Source of the DNA: CAXXOK01 sp963666755
GTDB lineage: Bacteria > Bacillota > Clostridia > Christensenellales > Aristaeellaceae
Length of the DNA stretch: 64,000 nucleotides
Assembly: GCA_963666755.2 (NCBI GenBank)
Contig: CAXXGW010000008.1
Span: 186,001-250,000, forward strand
Direction: 5' to 3'
Position numbers and translations under genes: made by a program
The notes under the pieces: generated by a model
The model's input: the letters and a program-made list of their open reading frames with translations, nothing else
Told to the model about the DNA's origin: nothing
Databases searched by the model: none
Shown here: positions 39,453 to 48,117 of the stretch, one piece after another
How positions within the stretch are numbered: the stretch's first letter is position 1
Layout: every line of letters starts with the position of its first letter

Positions 39453-40816
39453 TCCGCCTGTTGTTGGTCCTGACCGCCATCCTGGCGCCATTGGCGGCGG
39501 GCGCGGTCGAGCTGACACCGTCGGAACGGCGCTATCTGGCCGAGCACGGCCCCTTCGCCTTTTGCGTCGATCCCGATTGGGCGCCCTACGAAGTGATCGA
39601 CGCCGAAGGCAACCATGCGGGCATCGCCGCCGATCTGTTGCGGCTGGCCGCCGAGCGGGCCGGGGTCGAACTGCAACTGGTCAAGACCGCCAATTGGGAC
39701 GAAACGCTGGAGGCGGCGCGCAGCGGCCGCTGCGATATCCTGAGCTTCCTGAACCAATCGCCGTCGCGCGACGAATGGCTGTTGTTCACCGATCCGCTGT
39801 TCATCGACCGCAACGTCATCGTGGCGCGCGAGGATCATCCCTTCATCGCCGACCTGACGGCGGTGACCGGCGAAACCCTGGCCCTGCCCACCGGCACCTC
39901 CATCGAGGAACGGGTCCGCCGCGACTTCCCCGCCCTCAAGGTGGTGACCGCCGACAGCGAGGCCGAGGTCTTCGCCATGGTGTCCGAACGCCGTGCCGAC
40001 ATGGCCATGCGCTCGCTCAGTGTCGCCGTGCACACCATCAAGAAAGGCGGCTGGTTCAACCTGAAAATCGCCGGACAGGTGCCGGGTTACGAAAACCGTC
40101 TGCGCATCGGCGTGCGCAAACACCTGACCATATTGCGCGACATTCTGAACCGCGGCGTCGCCACCATCACCCTGGCCGAACGCGAGGAGATCGCCAACCG
40201 CCACGTTTCCATCACCGTACAATCGGTCATGGATTACGAGCTGATCATCCGCATCGTCACCGCCTTTTCCCTGGTGCTGTTCACCAGCCTGGTGTGGGCG
40301 GTCAAGCTGCGCCGGGTCAACAAGCAGCTTTATACCCTGTCGCGCACCGACACCCTGACCGGATTGGCCAACCGCGCCAGCCTGAACGAGCGGCTGACCG
40401 ACGAATGGAACCGTTTCCAGCGGCACGGGCGGCCGTTGTCGCTGATCCTGCTGGACCTGGACCATTTCAAGACAGTCAACGACGAGCTGGGCCATCTGGC
40501 CGGGGATTCCGTGCTGCGGGACTTTGCCCAGCTGGCCCGCGCCACGGTCCGGGCCGAGGACATGGTGGGGCGCTGGGGCGGCGAGGAATTCCTGGTGGTC
40601 TGCCCGGAAACCGAAGGGCCGCAAGCCACGGCCCTGGCCGAACGGCTGTGCCAGGCCATGCACGGCCACGACTTCGCCACCGGCCGCCCCCACACCGTCA
40701 GCGCCGGTATCGCCACCCTGCATTCCGGCGACACGCTGGATACCCTGATCAGCCGCGCCGACACCGCGCTGTACGCCGCCAAGGATGCCGGACGCAACCG
40801 CGCCGTACTGGGCTGA
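39443..40816 (+). CDS. Diguanylate cyclase with periplasmic solute-binding sensor domain
   Basis: A 457-residue membrane protein. A signal/TM (1-21) is followed by an SBP_bac_3 domain (about 25-255; FAFCVDPDWAPYEVID, FTDPLFIDRNVIV), a TM (about 265-285) and a GGDEF domain. The active site is intact (GRWGGEEF), and RAED five residues before it is an allosteric I-site, so it should make c-di-GMP under product inhibition. The sensor part is like amino-acid-binding proteins. It starts 10 bases inside the porin gene and is surely co-expressed with it. Confidence 0.9.
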   Translation: MVLIRLLLVLTAILAPLAAGAVELTPSERRYLAEHGPFAFCVDPDWAPYEVIDAEGNHAGIAADLLRLAAERAGVELQLVKTANWDETLEAARSGRCDILSFLNQSPSRDEWLLFTDPLFIDRNVIVAREDHPFIADLTAVTGETLALPTGTSIEERVRRDFPALKVVTADSEAEVFAMVSERRADMAMRSLSVAVHTIKKGGWFNLKIAGQVPGYENRLRIGVRKHLTILRDILNRGVATITLAEREEIANRHVSITVQSVMDYELIIRIVTAFSLVLFTSLVWAVKLRRVNKQLYTLSRTDTLTGLANRASLNERLTDEWNRFQRHGRPLSLILLDLDHFKTVNDELGHLAGDSVLRDFAQLARATVRAEDMVGRWGGEEFLVVCPETEGPQATALAERLCQAMHGHDFATGRPHTVSAGIATLHSGDTLDTLISRADTALYAAKDAGRNRAVLG

Positions 40817-40819
40817 GCC

Positions 40820-41479
40820 TTATCCCTTGCGGGGCGGGAAGATGTGCGCCAGTTCCTCCAGCCGGTCCTCGATCACATAGGGCACCGCCTGGGCATAGGC
40901 GTCCAGGGTGACCAGGGCGTTGACCACGGCGTCGCGCTGAAAGGCGGCGCGCACACGGTCGGCCATGGAGCGGTTGACCAAAGCGGCGCCCTCGTAATCG
41001 GCCACCAGATCATCCAGCGCGGGCGGGCGGCCGTTGATCAGGTCTTCCAGCAGATGCATGGAAAAGGCCCGCACCAGGGTCTCCTCCTCGCTGGAAAACG
41101 GCAGGTGGAAGCGGGCCATGGGCCGGAAGAATTCCAGACGCGGACAGCCCGAAGTGGCGCCGATCAGGCCGATCAGCGAAGCCAGACCATGCTGCACCGC
41201 CCGTTCCGCCACCACCACGCGCTGGGCGGACCGCACCATGACCTGGACGCGGGCAAAAGAATCCAGCCCGTCAAACCCGCCCAGGAACGGCGCCAGTCCG
41301 GCGGCGAACGGGCAATGCCGGGCCTCGGGCGGCAGCGGGCAATTGGCGCAGCGGTGATACTCCAGACTGGTCCACGCCTCCTCCGCCCGCTGCTCCAGCC
41401 GCATGTCGGCATCGAAGCGCAGGTCGAACTTGAGCTCCCGCCCATCGGGGAACTTGAAGACATAGGTAAAGGCGGTCAT
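40820..41479 (-). CDS. Hypothetical protein with a Cys motif, last gene of a signalling operon
   Basis: A 219-residue protein starting at ATG 41479, which overlaps the preceding stop by 4 bases. The N-terminus (FTYVFKFPDGRELKFDL) is beta-like. HRCANCPL followed by HCPFAAG looks like a metal or Fe-S site. No transmembrane part. I do not recognise a named function. The position as the last of four overlapping genes suggests it is an output or accessory of the kinase system. The frame extends to 41695, but that part shadows the upstream gene. Confidence 0.7.
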   Translation of the reverse strand: MTAFTYVFKFPDGRELKFDLRFDADMRLEQRAEEAWTSLEYHRCANCPLPPEARHCPFAAGLAPFLGGFDGLDSFARVQVMVRSAQRVVVAERAVQHGLASLIGLIGATSGCPRLEFFRPMARFHLPFSSEEETLVRAFSMHLLEDLINGRPPALDDLVADYEGAALVNRSMADRVRAAFQRDAVVNALVTLDAYAQAVPYVIEDRLEELAHIFPPRKG

Positions 41480-42633
41480 CCCACCCGCACCCGCACCGGC
41501 TCGACGAAACTGTAGATTTTGCCCAAGGCCCGCAGCCGCTCGACCTGGGCCGCCGACAGCATGGTATTGGCCGACAGGATCAGGTGGCCATTGGTCAGGC
41601 GGATGTCGGACAGCACCAGATTGCCGGTGCGCAGGGTCGAGACCGGCACCTCCACCTCGACCGGCTGGGTCGAGCCCAGCAGCGACATCAGGCACGACCG
41701 CACCTTGCTGAGCAGCGTCAGGTCATATTGGGTGCGGTTGCGGTCCAGTTGGGCGAAGGCGGTGGGATCGAGAATGCCGGACGGACAGGACTCGGCCAGA
41801 TCCTTCAGGATTTTCAGCAGGCGGGCGTCGAACGGGATGTCGTTTCCCTTCGGCCCTTCGGCGGGGAAGCCGCTGCCGTCATAGCCGCGATCCTGCAGCC
41901 AGATCAGTTCCGCCACCTTGGACATACGCGGAATATTGGCGATCAGGTTGCGCCCGGCCTCGGGGGCGCGGATGAACAGCGCTTCCTCGGCGCCGGTCAG
42001 CGCCTCGCCGCGCCGCTTCTTCGCCACAAGTTCGGGCGGGATCGACACCTGGCCGATGGGCAGCAGCATGGCCGCCATATCCAGCTGCCAACTGCGCGGC
42101 AGCTTGAATTCCACACTCAGCAGCCGCACCCATTCGCGCAGCCGGGTCGCCAGCCCATAGGCCACGGGGTCATTCATGGCGACCACGTCGGCCAGCACCT
42201 TGATGCTGCCCGCCAGGGTGCTTTCCAGCAATTCCCGTTCGGCGGTGATCAGGTGGTGCTGGTCGATGCCCGCCTGGATGCCCACCGCCAGATCCTCGGC
42301 CGGACAGGGCTTGGTGAAGAAGCGGAAGATCGAGCCGCGGTTGATGGCGTCGATGGCCGTCTGCTGGTCGGCATTGCCGGTCAACATCAGGCGCACGGTC
42401 TCGGGCGCCAGGGTGCGGATGCGCGACAGCACCTCGATACCGTCCATGCCGGGCATGCGCATGTCGCACACCACCACGGCGAAGGGTTGACGCTTCTCGC
42501 CCGCATCGGCCACCGCCTGAAGCGCCATGGCGCCGCCCTCGGCGCAGGTCAGGTCGAATTGTTTGCGCAACTGGCGTTGCAGCGCCGACAGCAGATTGGG
42601 GTCGTCATCGACCAGCAGCACCCGTTCAGCCAT
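41476..42633 (-). CDS. Response regulator with degenerate HD-GYP domain
   Basis: A 385-residue protein. The receiver domain (VVVCDMRMPGMDG) keeps the phospho-Asp. The rest resembles RpfG HD-GYP, but where AAMLHDIGKIGIP is expected it reads AAMLLPIGQVSIP, so the HD pair and the lysine are lost. GYP is replaced by GFP in DGSGFP. It is probably catalytically inactive and may act as a c-di-GMP receptor or protein scaffold (inference). It overlaps both neighbours. Confidence 0.85.
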   Translation of the reverse strand: MAERVLLVDDDPNLLSALQRQLRKQFDLTCAEGGAMALQAVADAGEKRQPFAVVVCDMRMPGMDGIEVLSRIRTLAPETVRLMLTGNADQQTAIDAINRGSIFRFFTKPCPAEDLAVGIQAGIDQHHLITAERELLESTLAGSIKVLADVVAMNDPVAYGLATRLREWVRLLSVEFKLPRSWQLDMAAMLLPIGQVSIPPELVAKKRRGEALTGAEEALFIRAPEAGRNLIANIPRMSKVAELIWLQDRGYDGSGFPAEGPKGNDIPFDARLLKILKDLAESCPSGILDPTAFAQLDRNRTQYDLTLLSKVRSCLMSLLGSTQPVEVEVPVSTLRTGNLVLSDIRLTNGHLILSANTMLSAAQVERLRALGKIYSFVEPVRVRVG

Positions 42634-43846
42634 GGCTCACCTCCGAAGCAATTTGTGCGGCCATGGCCTTCCAGGATTCGATACGCAGATCGCGCCGGGC
42701 CTCGCACACATAGGGCATGTCCAGCGCCGGCTGCGCCGGGGCGCCCGGCGGGATCAGCGGGAAACGCGGCCCGAATACACGGGCGGCATGCACCGCCGTC
42801 AGCACCAGATTCTCGGGGCCGGGACACGCCGAGGGCGCGCAGGCATGGGCCACCGCCTCGACCAGCGGGTCGGCGAAATTCCACAGGCCCAACAGATAGG
42901 CGCCGATCAGCGCATGGCTGGCGCCGTAGGACCGGGCCTCGACGGTGAAGGCAGGGTCATCGGCGCTGCTGCGCACGAACAGCCTGGGATAAGAATCGGG
43001 GAAGGTGTCCAGCAGCACCAGCGCCCCCACCGCACACAGCATGCCCGCGCAATAGGCGGTCTTGGCCTGGGCGGGAGTGGCGCCCTCACCCTCGGCGATG
43101 CGCTCGGCCAGGGCGGCGATGTGCAGGCTGTAATCGTTCAGCGCCGTCATCAGATCGGTATTGGCGTTGCTGCCCGCCATGTTGCGGAAGATGCCGATGC
43201 GCAGCACCAGCGCCCCGATGATATCCAGGCCCAGGGTACGGACCGCCTGCAACGGCGTGCTTGCACGGCCCGACACCGAGAAATAGGCCGAGTTGGTCAG
43301 CTTGAGCAATTCGGCGGTCATGGCCACGTCCTGGGCGATGATCGCCGCCACCGAGGCCGCCGATACCGCCGGGGAGTGCAGTTCCTCTTCCAGCTTGAAG
43401 AACAGATCAGGCGGCGTCGGCAAATCCGACAGCTTGGCCAGGGCATCGCGCAGCCCCTCGGCCCCCAGCAGGCGGCGCAACGCCATCGGCCGGATGATAG
43501 CCTGGGTCAGGGTCGCCGGGTCGCACGGCTTGGCCAGATACAGATGGGCCGGGCCGACAGTACGCAGCACACTTTCCGAATCGGCATAGCCCGACAGGAT
43601 GACGCGAATGGTGCCGGGATAGCGTGCCCGCACCTGCGTCAGGAACTCGGCGCCATCCATATGCGGCATGCGCATGTCCGACACAACCACGTCCACATGC
43701 TCCTGGGCCATCAGAACCAGGGCTTCCTCGCCGCCCAGGCAGAAGCGGGCTTCGAAATCGGTACAGCCGCGCATCAGCCGCTTCAGGCCGGACAGGATGT
43801 TGAGGTCGTCATCGACGAACAGAACCTTGGTACGCGCGTCCATCAT
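42626..43846 (-). CDS. Response regulator with HDOD output domain
   Basis: A 406-residue protein. The receiver domain (VVVSDMRMPHMDG) is followed by HDOD (about residues 135-330; LPTPPDLFFKLEEEL, LKLTNSAYF, RTLGLDIIGALVL). HDOD domains lack catalytic residues and are used in signalling. The start at 43846 or 43843 overlaps the kinase stop. The next gene begins 8 bases inside it. Confidence 0.87.
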   Translation of the reverse strand: MMDARTKVLFVDDDLNILSGLKRLMRGCTDFEARFCLGGEEALVLMAQEHVDVVVSDMRMPHMDGAEFLTQVRARYPGTIRVILSGYADSESVLRTVGPAHLYLAKPCDPATLTQAIIRPMALRRLLGAEGLRDALAKLSDLPTPPDLFFKLEEELHSPAVSAASVAAIIAQDVAMTAELLKLTNSAYFSVSGRASTPLQAVRTLGLDIIGALVLRIGIFRNMAGSNANTDLMTALNDYSLHIAALAERIAEGEGATPAQAKTAYCAGMLCAVGALVLLDTFPDSYPRLFVRSSADDPAFTVEARSYGASHALIGAYLLGLWNFADPLVEAVAHACAPSACPGPENLVLTAVHAARVFGPRFPLIPPGAPAQPALDMPYVCEARRDLRIESWKAMAAQIASEVSHG

Positions 43847-46800
43847 TCCCCCTCAGGTTGATCAGGAAGGGTGTCATCTCCCGGATCCAAGGGCAACCAT
43901 ATGGTAAAGCTCGCTCCCTCGCCGTCGCGGCTGTCCACCTCGATGCGGCCGCCGTGCTTGACCACCACCACATCGCGGCTGATGGCCAGTCCCTGACCGG
44001 TGCCCTTGCCCACTTCCTTGGTGGTGAAGAACGGGTCGAAAATCTTGTCGCGCACCGATTCGGGAATGCCGGTGCCGTTGTCGGAAATGGTCACCGCGAC
44101 AAAGCCGTCCTCTGCCCGCGTGGTGACATGGATCACGCCGTCCTCGCCGCGATGGGCGGCCTCGATGGCATGGGCGGCGTTGACGATGATGTTCAGGAAC
44201 ACCTGATTGAGTTCGCCCGCGTAACACGGCACCGCCGGCAGATCGGCGGTGAAACCGGTGGTGATGGTGGCGACATGCTTCCAGGTGTTGCGGCTGACGG
44301 TGATGGTGCTGTCCAGCGCCCGGTTGATGTCGGCCATGGTCTTGTTGGTCGAACCGGGATGCGAGAATTCCTTCATGGACAGCACGATGCGCGCCACCTG
44401 GGCGACGCCGTCCAGCGACTGGCTGACGGCGCGCGGCACCTCGTCCAGCAGGTAGGCGACATCGTATTGGTCCAGCGCCTGGATGAATTCCGGATTGCCG
44501 CTCTCACGCCCGGCCGAGACGGCGGCGGCGATGTCGGCCATGGAATCGGCGATGAAGCGCAGATTGTCGCCGATATATTGGATCGGCGTGTTGATCTCGT
44601 GGGCAATGCCCGCCGCCAACTGACCGACGCTGGCCATGCGCGACGATTGCAGCGCCTCGCGCTCGGCGGCCTTCAGCGGCGAGATGTCGCGGAACGACAC
44701 CACCACCGCCCGCACCTCACCGTCGCCGCACACCGCCGAGCAGGCATAGGCCACCTCGACCGCCTTGCCGCCGGGGGTGACGAACACCGCGTCATTGTCC
44801 AGGAAATTGCCCTCTCCGCCCAGGACACCGGCCCACGGCGCCGCCACGATGGCGCCCCGGCGCCGCACCGACAGCACACTGTCCAGCGGCAGTCCCTCGG
44901 GCTCGTCGTCCAAATCCAGCAGCGCCCGCGCCGAGGGATTGGCAAAGGTCAGCAGGCCGTTGCGGTTGATCACCAGCACGCCCTCGAACAGGCTGTCGGA
45001 GATGCTTTTCAGACGTTCGCGCGAATCGCGCAACGCCCGTTCGGTGCGGGCCCGGCTTTCCACTTCGCTGGTCAGCTCGCGGGTGCGCTCGGCCACCAGC
45101 CGTTCCAACTCGCGGTGGCTGTCGGCCAGGGTCTGCTCATACCGCAGCCGCAAGGTGGCGTCGCGGAACACCACCACGGCGCCGGTGACACGGCCATCTT
45201 CGTGGATGGCGGAAATCTCGTAATCCACCGGCATGTCGGAATTGTCGGCACGGCGGAAGGAATCTTCCGACACCTCGGCCAGGGTTCCCAACGCCCGCAC
45301 CCGGCCGATGGTGGTGTCCTCGGCCTGCCAGGGATTGCCGTCGGAATCGACCGGCTGGGCCAGTTGGTGGAAATCGCGGCCGACCATGCCGTCGGCGCCA
45401 TGGCCCAGCAATTCCCCGGCGCGGCGGTTGGCGAAGGTCACCCGCCCCTCGGCATCGAGACCCACGATGCCTTCACCAGCGGTGTCCAGGATGACGCGGT
45501 ACAGGCGCCGCAGGCTTTCCAGTTCCTGCTCGCGCTGCTTAAGCTCGGTGATGTCGGTGCGCAGGCCGACCACGCCGCCGTCGGCCATGCGGAATTCACG
45601 GTGCAATATCCAGCGGCCGGACACCAGCCGGACGACGAAGGGCTGCCCCGAGGCGGCGCGGTGATGGGCCAGACGCTGTTCGACCCAGTGTTCGAACGGT
45701 TTGCCCTCGGTATCGAACACCTTCGGATTGCTGCGCAGCAGATCCTCGAAGCGGACTCCCGGGCGCATTTCCTGGGCCAGGCCCGCGAACACCTTCTTGT
45801 ATTCCGGATTGAACAGCACCAGACGATCCTGGGCATCGTAGATGGCCAGACCGTCAACGATGCGTTCGATGGCATCGGCCAGCAATTGCTGCGCCTTGTG
45901 GGCCCGGCGCTCGGCCTGGACCTCGCGGGTGACGTCGACGCCAACGCCGCGATAGCCGCTGAAGTCGCCCAGATCGTTGAAGACCGGAATGCCGCTGATG
46001 CGGATGACCCGGCTGTCGTGCCCCTCGGGCGGCCCCACATGGAAGACGCGGTCGCGGAACGGACGCCGTTCAGCCAGTTCCGCCCGGTGTTCCTCGGCGG
46101 CGACGGCGTCGTCCGCCAGTCCAAGGTCGAAGAACGTGTTGCCGACGATGGCCGAGGATTTGACGCCCAGCACCGCCGCGATGCGTTCCGAAACGAAGGT
46201 CAGATGGTGATCGGCATCGGTTTCCCAGAACCAATCCGAGGCGGAACCGACCAGATCGCGGAACCGTCCCTCGCTCTCGCGCAATTGCCGCTCGGTCTCC
46301 ACTTGGACCGAAGTATCGCGGATCACGCCGACCAGTTGCTGCTGGCCGTCCAGGCTGACCCCGGCCAGGGTCATCTCGATAGGAAAGACATCGCCATCGT
46401 GGCGGACGCCCTCGCCCTCGCGCATGTGGGCCAGCGGCCCGGGATCGCCGGTGCGGGCATAGTCGGCCAGGGTCACCCGCAAACGCGCCGCCCGTTCCGG
46501 CGTGGTCAGCAGCGCCACGTCGCCCCCCACCATCCCGGCGGCGGTATAGCCGAACATGTCTTCGGCGGCACGGTTGAAGCTGAGAATGGTGCCGTCGAGG
46601 GCGACGATCACCACCGCCTCGCCCACATTGTCCATGACGATGTTGAAGCGGTTTTCCGCTTCGTCGCGGATCGACCGGCGCAGCGTGTCCAGTTCAGCCC
46701 GCGCCCGGCCGATCACATCCCGGCCCAATTCGCGCTCGCGGTCATGATCGGCATAGGCCTGGCCGACGTCGCGCAGCAGACACTCCAGATCGAGCGTCCC

Positions 46801-46848
46801 GTCCGCCGCTGTCGCATTGCCGATCTGTCGCGCCAATCTTTCGTGCAT
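43843..46848 (-). CDS. Cytoplasmic multi-PAS sensor histidine kinase
   Basis: A 1001-residue kinase with no transmembrane helix. Five PAS domains follow each other (about 65-175, 190-310, 325-430, 445-560, 610-720), then a His domain with GIAHEINTPIQYIGDNL and HATPase_c (NIIVNAAHAIE, DNGTGIPE, GTGQGLAIS). The HEINTP variant of HisKA is common in kinases that drive REC-HDOD/HD-GYP proteins, and both such genes follow. PAS signals are not predictable here; a coiled coil links PAS4 to PAS5. Confidence 0.9.
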   Translation of the reverse strand: MHERLARQIGNATAADGTLDLECLLRDVGQAYADHDRERELGRDVIGRARAELDTLRRSIRDEAENRFNIVMDNVGEAVVIVALDGTILSFNRAAEDMFGYTAAGMVGGDVALLTTPERAARLRVTLADYARTGDPGPLAHMREGEGVRHDGDVFPIEMTLAGVSLDGQQQLVGVIRDTSVQVETERQLRESEGRFRDLVGSASDWFWETDADHHLTFVSERIAAVLGVKSSAIVGNTFFDLGLADDAVAAEEHRAELAERRPFRDRVFHVGPPEGHDSRVIRISGIPVFNDLGDFSGYRGVGVDVTREVQAERRAHKAQQLLADAIERIVDGLAIYDAQDRLVLFNPEYKKVFAGLAQEMRPGVRFEDLLRSNPKVFDTEGKPFEHWVEQRLAHHRAASGQPFVVRLVSGRWILHREFRMADGGVVGLRTDITELKQREQELESLRRLYRVILDTAGEGIVGLDAEGRVTFANRRAGELLGHGADGMVGRDFHQLAQPVDSDGNPWQAEDTTIGRVRALGTLAEVSEDSFRRADNSDMPVDYEISAIHEDGRVTGAVVVFRDATLRLRYEQTLADSHRELERLVAERTRELTSEVESRARTERALRDSRERLKSISDSLFEGVLVINRNGLLTFANPSARALLDLDDEPEGLPLDSVLSVRRRGAIVAAPWAGVLGGEGNFLDNDAVFVTPGGKAVEVAYACSAVCGDGEVRAVVVSFRDISPLKAAEREALQSSRMASVGQLAAGIAHEINTPIQYIGDNLRFIADSMADIAAAVSAGRESGNPEFIQALDQYDVAYLLDEVPRAVSQSLDGVAQVARIVLSMKEFSHPGSTNKTMADINRALDSTITVSRNTWKHVATITTGFTADLPAVPCYAGELNQVFLNIIVNAAHAIEAAHRGEDGVIHVTTRAEDGFVAVTISDNGTGIPESVRDKIFDPFFTTKEVGKGTGQGLAISRDVVVVKHGGRIEVDSRDGEGASFTIWLPLDPGDDTLPDQPEGE

Positions 46849-47397
46849 GACACCCTCTTCGCCTTCTAGTTAATCGTAATACACGCTGGCGGCAATTCAA
46901 GTCCTCGACCTAGGACATGCCTTGGGAAATGCCTTTCTTTTAATGCCGGTCCGAGAAAAAAAGCCCATCACGGGTCAATGGATCATGAATGAAACTGCTG
47001 TTCGGTAAACAGAATTCGTATTTTGTAAACGGGGTTCCACCGCCACACCCACCCCTGCGTCAGGCCGCACGGCCCAAGGGATTTCCGGAATTCCATCGCT
47101 TCGGCCATGGCTGACTTGTGGCGTATGGCCTTAGGATGATAATTTAATGAATACAAATGATATGTGTTGTTTATCAAAGAGATATGAAAAATTTTAGACT
47201 CAGTAAAAGAAGCTTCTGACAAGCGATTTGTTTTCGGTTTTGTTAACCGGATGTATATGTAACCTATACGACCGTTGCAGTGCGCGGGGCGAAGGCCGTT
47301 TGCGCGCTGAAGGCGACGGCGGCAAGGACACCTTCCGGCCACGATTGGGGATGGCGGGAAGGGCTGAGGGGCCACGAGGACGGCTCACGGGGGGACG
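46849..47397. other. AT-rich intergenic control region upstream of the secretion operon
   Basis: A roughly 550-base gap between divergent genes. 46930-47270 is much richer in A/T than anything else in the window except the rRNA promoter region. A possible minus-strand promoter for the kinase is TTGAAT (46900-46895), 16 bases, TACGAT (46878-46873). CGGTT/AACCG and GTATA/TATAC inverted repeats lie at about 47234-47271, before the secretion operon. No credible gene is present. This is a likely site for regulators or silencing proteins. Confidence 0.55.
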
Positions 47398-48117
47398 ATG
47401 GGGGAGGGCAAGGAGCTTAACTACTGGCCGGGATTCGTGGACGCGTTGAGCAACGTCGTGCTGACGCTGGTCTTCGTGCTGGTGGTTTTCGTCTTCGCGC
47501 TGGTGATGGCCTCCAACAAGGTGGGGCAGAAGGTGCTCGAACTGGCCGAACTGGCCAAGGAGCGCGAGGCCCAACGCGTGGTCGCCGAAGGCGAGATGCT
47601 GGATTTGCGCAAGGAATTGCGCGACGCCCTCGCCGCCCTTCAGGACGCCCGTAACGAAAGCGAACGCCTGAAAAAGCAGGTCGAGGAACTGAAAAAGAAC
47701 CACGTCCCCGGCAGCGAGGAACTGAACGCACTGAAGGAGAAGGTTCAGATCAAGGTCGATGCCAAGCCCACCGCCAACGACAACACGGAAGACGCCGACG
47801 TCGAACGTGGCACCGGCGTTATCGTCATCGTCTTCCCGCGCGGCATCTTCGAACTGAACGACAAGGCCAAGGCCGAACTGGTCAAAACCCTGATCGGGCA
47901 AAAGGCCCAGTTGGCGGGCATGAACGCCCAAGTGCGCTCGGTCATGGGCGCCGAAACCTTCTCGGAAGCGCGGCGCCTGGCCTATTACCGTGGCCTGACC
48001 GTGCGCAACGCGCTGATCGACCAGGGACTGGGCACCGGCAAGAGCATTTCCGTCAACATCGAACAGGACAACGAGGTCGGCGATGGCCGGGTCGAAATCC
48101 GCTTCCACCGCCGCTAA
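47398..48117 (+). CDS. MotB/OmpA-like membrane protein of a type I secretion operon (SiiA-like)
   Basis: A 239-residue protein. After a short cytoplasmic end comes one TM (about 19-38). FVDALSNVV places an acidic residue (D15) at the inner end of the helix, as with the proton-carrying Asp of MotB and the essential Asp of SiiA. A coiled coil (about 45-105) and a MotB/OmpA-like periplasmic domain (about 135-239) follow. GGGGGGACG precedes the ATG. With the MotA-like protein three genes on, it should form an ion-driven unit serving adhesin export. Role by analogy to Salmonella SPI-4. Confidence 0.8.
   Translation: MGEGKELNYWPGFVDALSNVVLTLVFVLVVFVFALVMASNKVGQKVLELAELAKEREAQRVVAEGEMLDLRKELRDALAALQDARNESERLKKQVEELKKNHVPGSEELNALKEKVQIKVDAKPTANDNTEDADVERGTGVIVIVFPRGIFELNDKAKAELVKTLIGQKAQLAGMNAQVRSVMGAETFSEARRLAYYRGLTVRNALIDQGLGTGKSISVNIEQDNEVGDGRVEIRFHRR

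Noticed and set aside
43858..46869. Plus-strand ORF of about 1003 codons opposite the PAS kinase
   Set aside because: It has a low-complexity His/Arg/Gln composition typical of antisense frames in high-GC DNA. The kinase domains on the other strand are unmistakable.
46983..47375. Minus-strand ORF of 130 codons in the AT-rich gap
   Set aside because: There is no ribosome-binding site or family, and its composition changes abruptly along its length. It is more likely intergenic control DNA.
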